NCBI RefSeq assembly: GCF_019457535.1
Contig: NZ_CP080417.1
Location: forward strand, 1,922,001 to 1,986,000
DNA: 64,000 nucleotides
DNA from: Shewanella halotolerans
GTDB taxonomy: Bacteria > Pseudomonadota > Gammaproteobacteria > Enterobacterales > Shewanellaceae
Reading direction: 5' to 3'
Shown here: positions 63,512 to 64,000 of the stretch, piece after piece
Position numbering within the stretch: position 1 is the stretch's first letter
How the letters are laid out: every line of letters starts with the position of its first letter
Position numbers and translations under genes: made by a program
Notes under the pieces: model-generated
What the model saw: the letters and a program-made list of their open reading frames with translations, nothing else
The model's database searches: none
What the model was told of the DNA's origin: nothing

Positions 63512-64000
63512 ATGAAGTCAGCGTTTAAAGTTTTTACCTCATATTTATTTTTGCTTTTTATTGTCGCCTGTAGCGGCGGGGGAAATGTCACAGATGGTGG
63601 ATCCGGTGGTACACCGACACCGCCAACTATCTCTATTGCTTTATCTATCGATAATACGCAGATCTCAGTAGCGGAACCTGCGATGATAACCGCTAAGGTG
63701 AAAGATTCAACAGGAGCCGCAGTCAGTACACTAGTAACGTTTAGTTTGAACAATGATACTTACGGAACCTTCTCTCCTGGTACGGGTGAAGTTGCGACCG
63801 ATGCCGATGGTATTGCTAAGGTGCGCTTGGATACGGCTGCTATCAATACTGGCGCGACTATTACTGCGACGACCAGTTCTGGCGAGAGTGCATCGCTGAA
63901 TGTCACCATGATAGGTGATGGCGGCGAAGCCGGCGGTGGAGCACAAGTTTCTGTATCACTTACCGACAGTACCGGTAATCCAATTCAATCGATCAGCATT
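63512..64000 (+). CDS. Lipoprotein with bacterial Ig-like (Big-1, invasin-type) repeats, 5' part
   Basis: 163 codons to the window edge, no stop yet. Signal peptide with lipobox IVAC-SGGG (Cys at residue 20), a Gly/Thr/Pro linker, then a Big-1 domain (ISVAEPAMITAKVKDSTGAAVSTLVTFSL ... GTFSPGTGEVATDADGIAKVRL) and the start of a second (GAQVSVSLTDSTGNPIQ). Expected on the outer membrane, probably a large repetitive surface or adhesion protein. GGGAG precedes ATG 63512. Confidence 0.85.
   Translation, partial: MKSAFKVFTSYLFLLFIVACSGGGNVTDGGSGGTPTPPTISIALSIDNTQISVAEPAMITAKVKDSTGAAVSTLVTFSLNNDTYGTFSPGTGEVATDADGIAKVRLDTAAINTGATITATTSSGESASLNVTMIGDGGEAGGGAQVSVSLTDSTGNPIQSISI

Overview
The window reads as chromosomal DNA of a moderately GC-rich gammaproteobacterium, most likely a Shewanella of the high-GC clade. 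The basis is a periplasmic tetraheme cytochrome with a flavoreductase resembling split flavocytochrome c3, gene orders shared with E. coli (yciB / trp / yciV-yciO / rluB and apt-dnaX-ybaB-recR-htpG-adk-hemH-gsk), and a Shewanella/Vibrio style of intergenic palindromes and MITEs. No tRNA or rRNA genes were seen.

Layout. 1-959: 3' part of a porin. 1096-6517: a sigma-54 enhancer-binding regulator divergent from a three-gene operon for a Tat-exported FAD reductase, an exported histidine-ammonia-lyase-fold enzyme without the MIO-forming triad, and a tetraheme cytochrome c. I read this as a respiratory module in which a periplasmic lyase makes an imidazole acrylate that the reductase uses as electron acceptor. 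Ergothioneine to thiourocanate is the leading hypothesis. 6737-10291: LysR regulator with DoxX, glutathionyl-hydroquinone reductase and DODA-type dioxygenase genes. 10463-14180: AT-rich accessory segment with a trypsin-STAND NTPase/Trypco1 conflict pair and two large palindromic repeats. 14310-21279: an S33 peptidase, a glyoxalase-II-like hydrolase, and an XdhC / MocA / two-subunit molybdenum hydroxylase operon. 21514-28336: DUF1097 protein, chemotaxis receptor, xthA, YciI, yciB, an HD-GYP phosphodiesterase, CIA30 and HAD proteins.

28622-35564: complete trp operon (trpE-G-D-CF-B-A, minus strand) with a trpL leader carrying three consecutive Trp codons and an attenuator. 35787-39707: rnm, yciO, scpA, scpB, rluB. 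39773-40037: IS5-type MITE. 40110-46011: a beta-propeller protein, a large TonB-dependent receptor, a DksA-type zinc-finger protein and dusC. 46454-48577: a bufferin-type RiPP operon with ten EGKCG motifs. 48635-48802: an FNR-type site and a 40-residue membrane protein. 48897-61800: ybaN, apt, dnaX (very long, with a probable programmed -1 frameshift site), ybaB, recR, htpG with a sigma-32 promoter, a cnoX-like gene, adk, hemH, gsk. 61976-64000: a dicarboxylate symporter and the start of a lipoprotein with Ig-like repeats.

Most of the window is housekeeping. The parts that merit attention are the MIO-less lyase/reductase/cytochrome operon, the protease-STAND/Trypco1 pair, the bufferin operon, the FNR-site small protein, the dnaX frameshift signal, and two repeats that supply the ends of neighbouring genes (cnoX and xthA).
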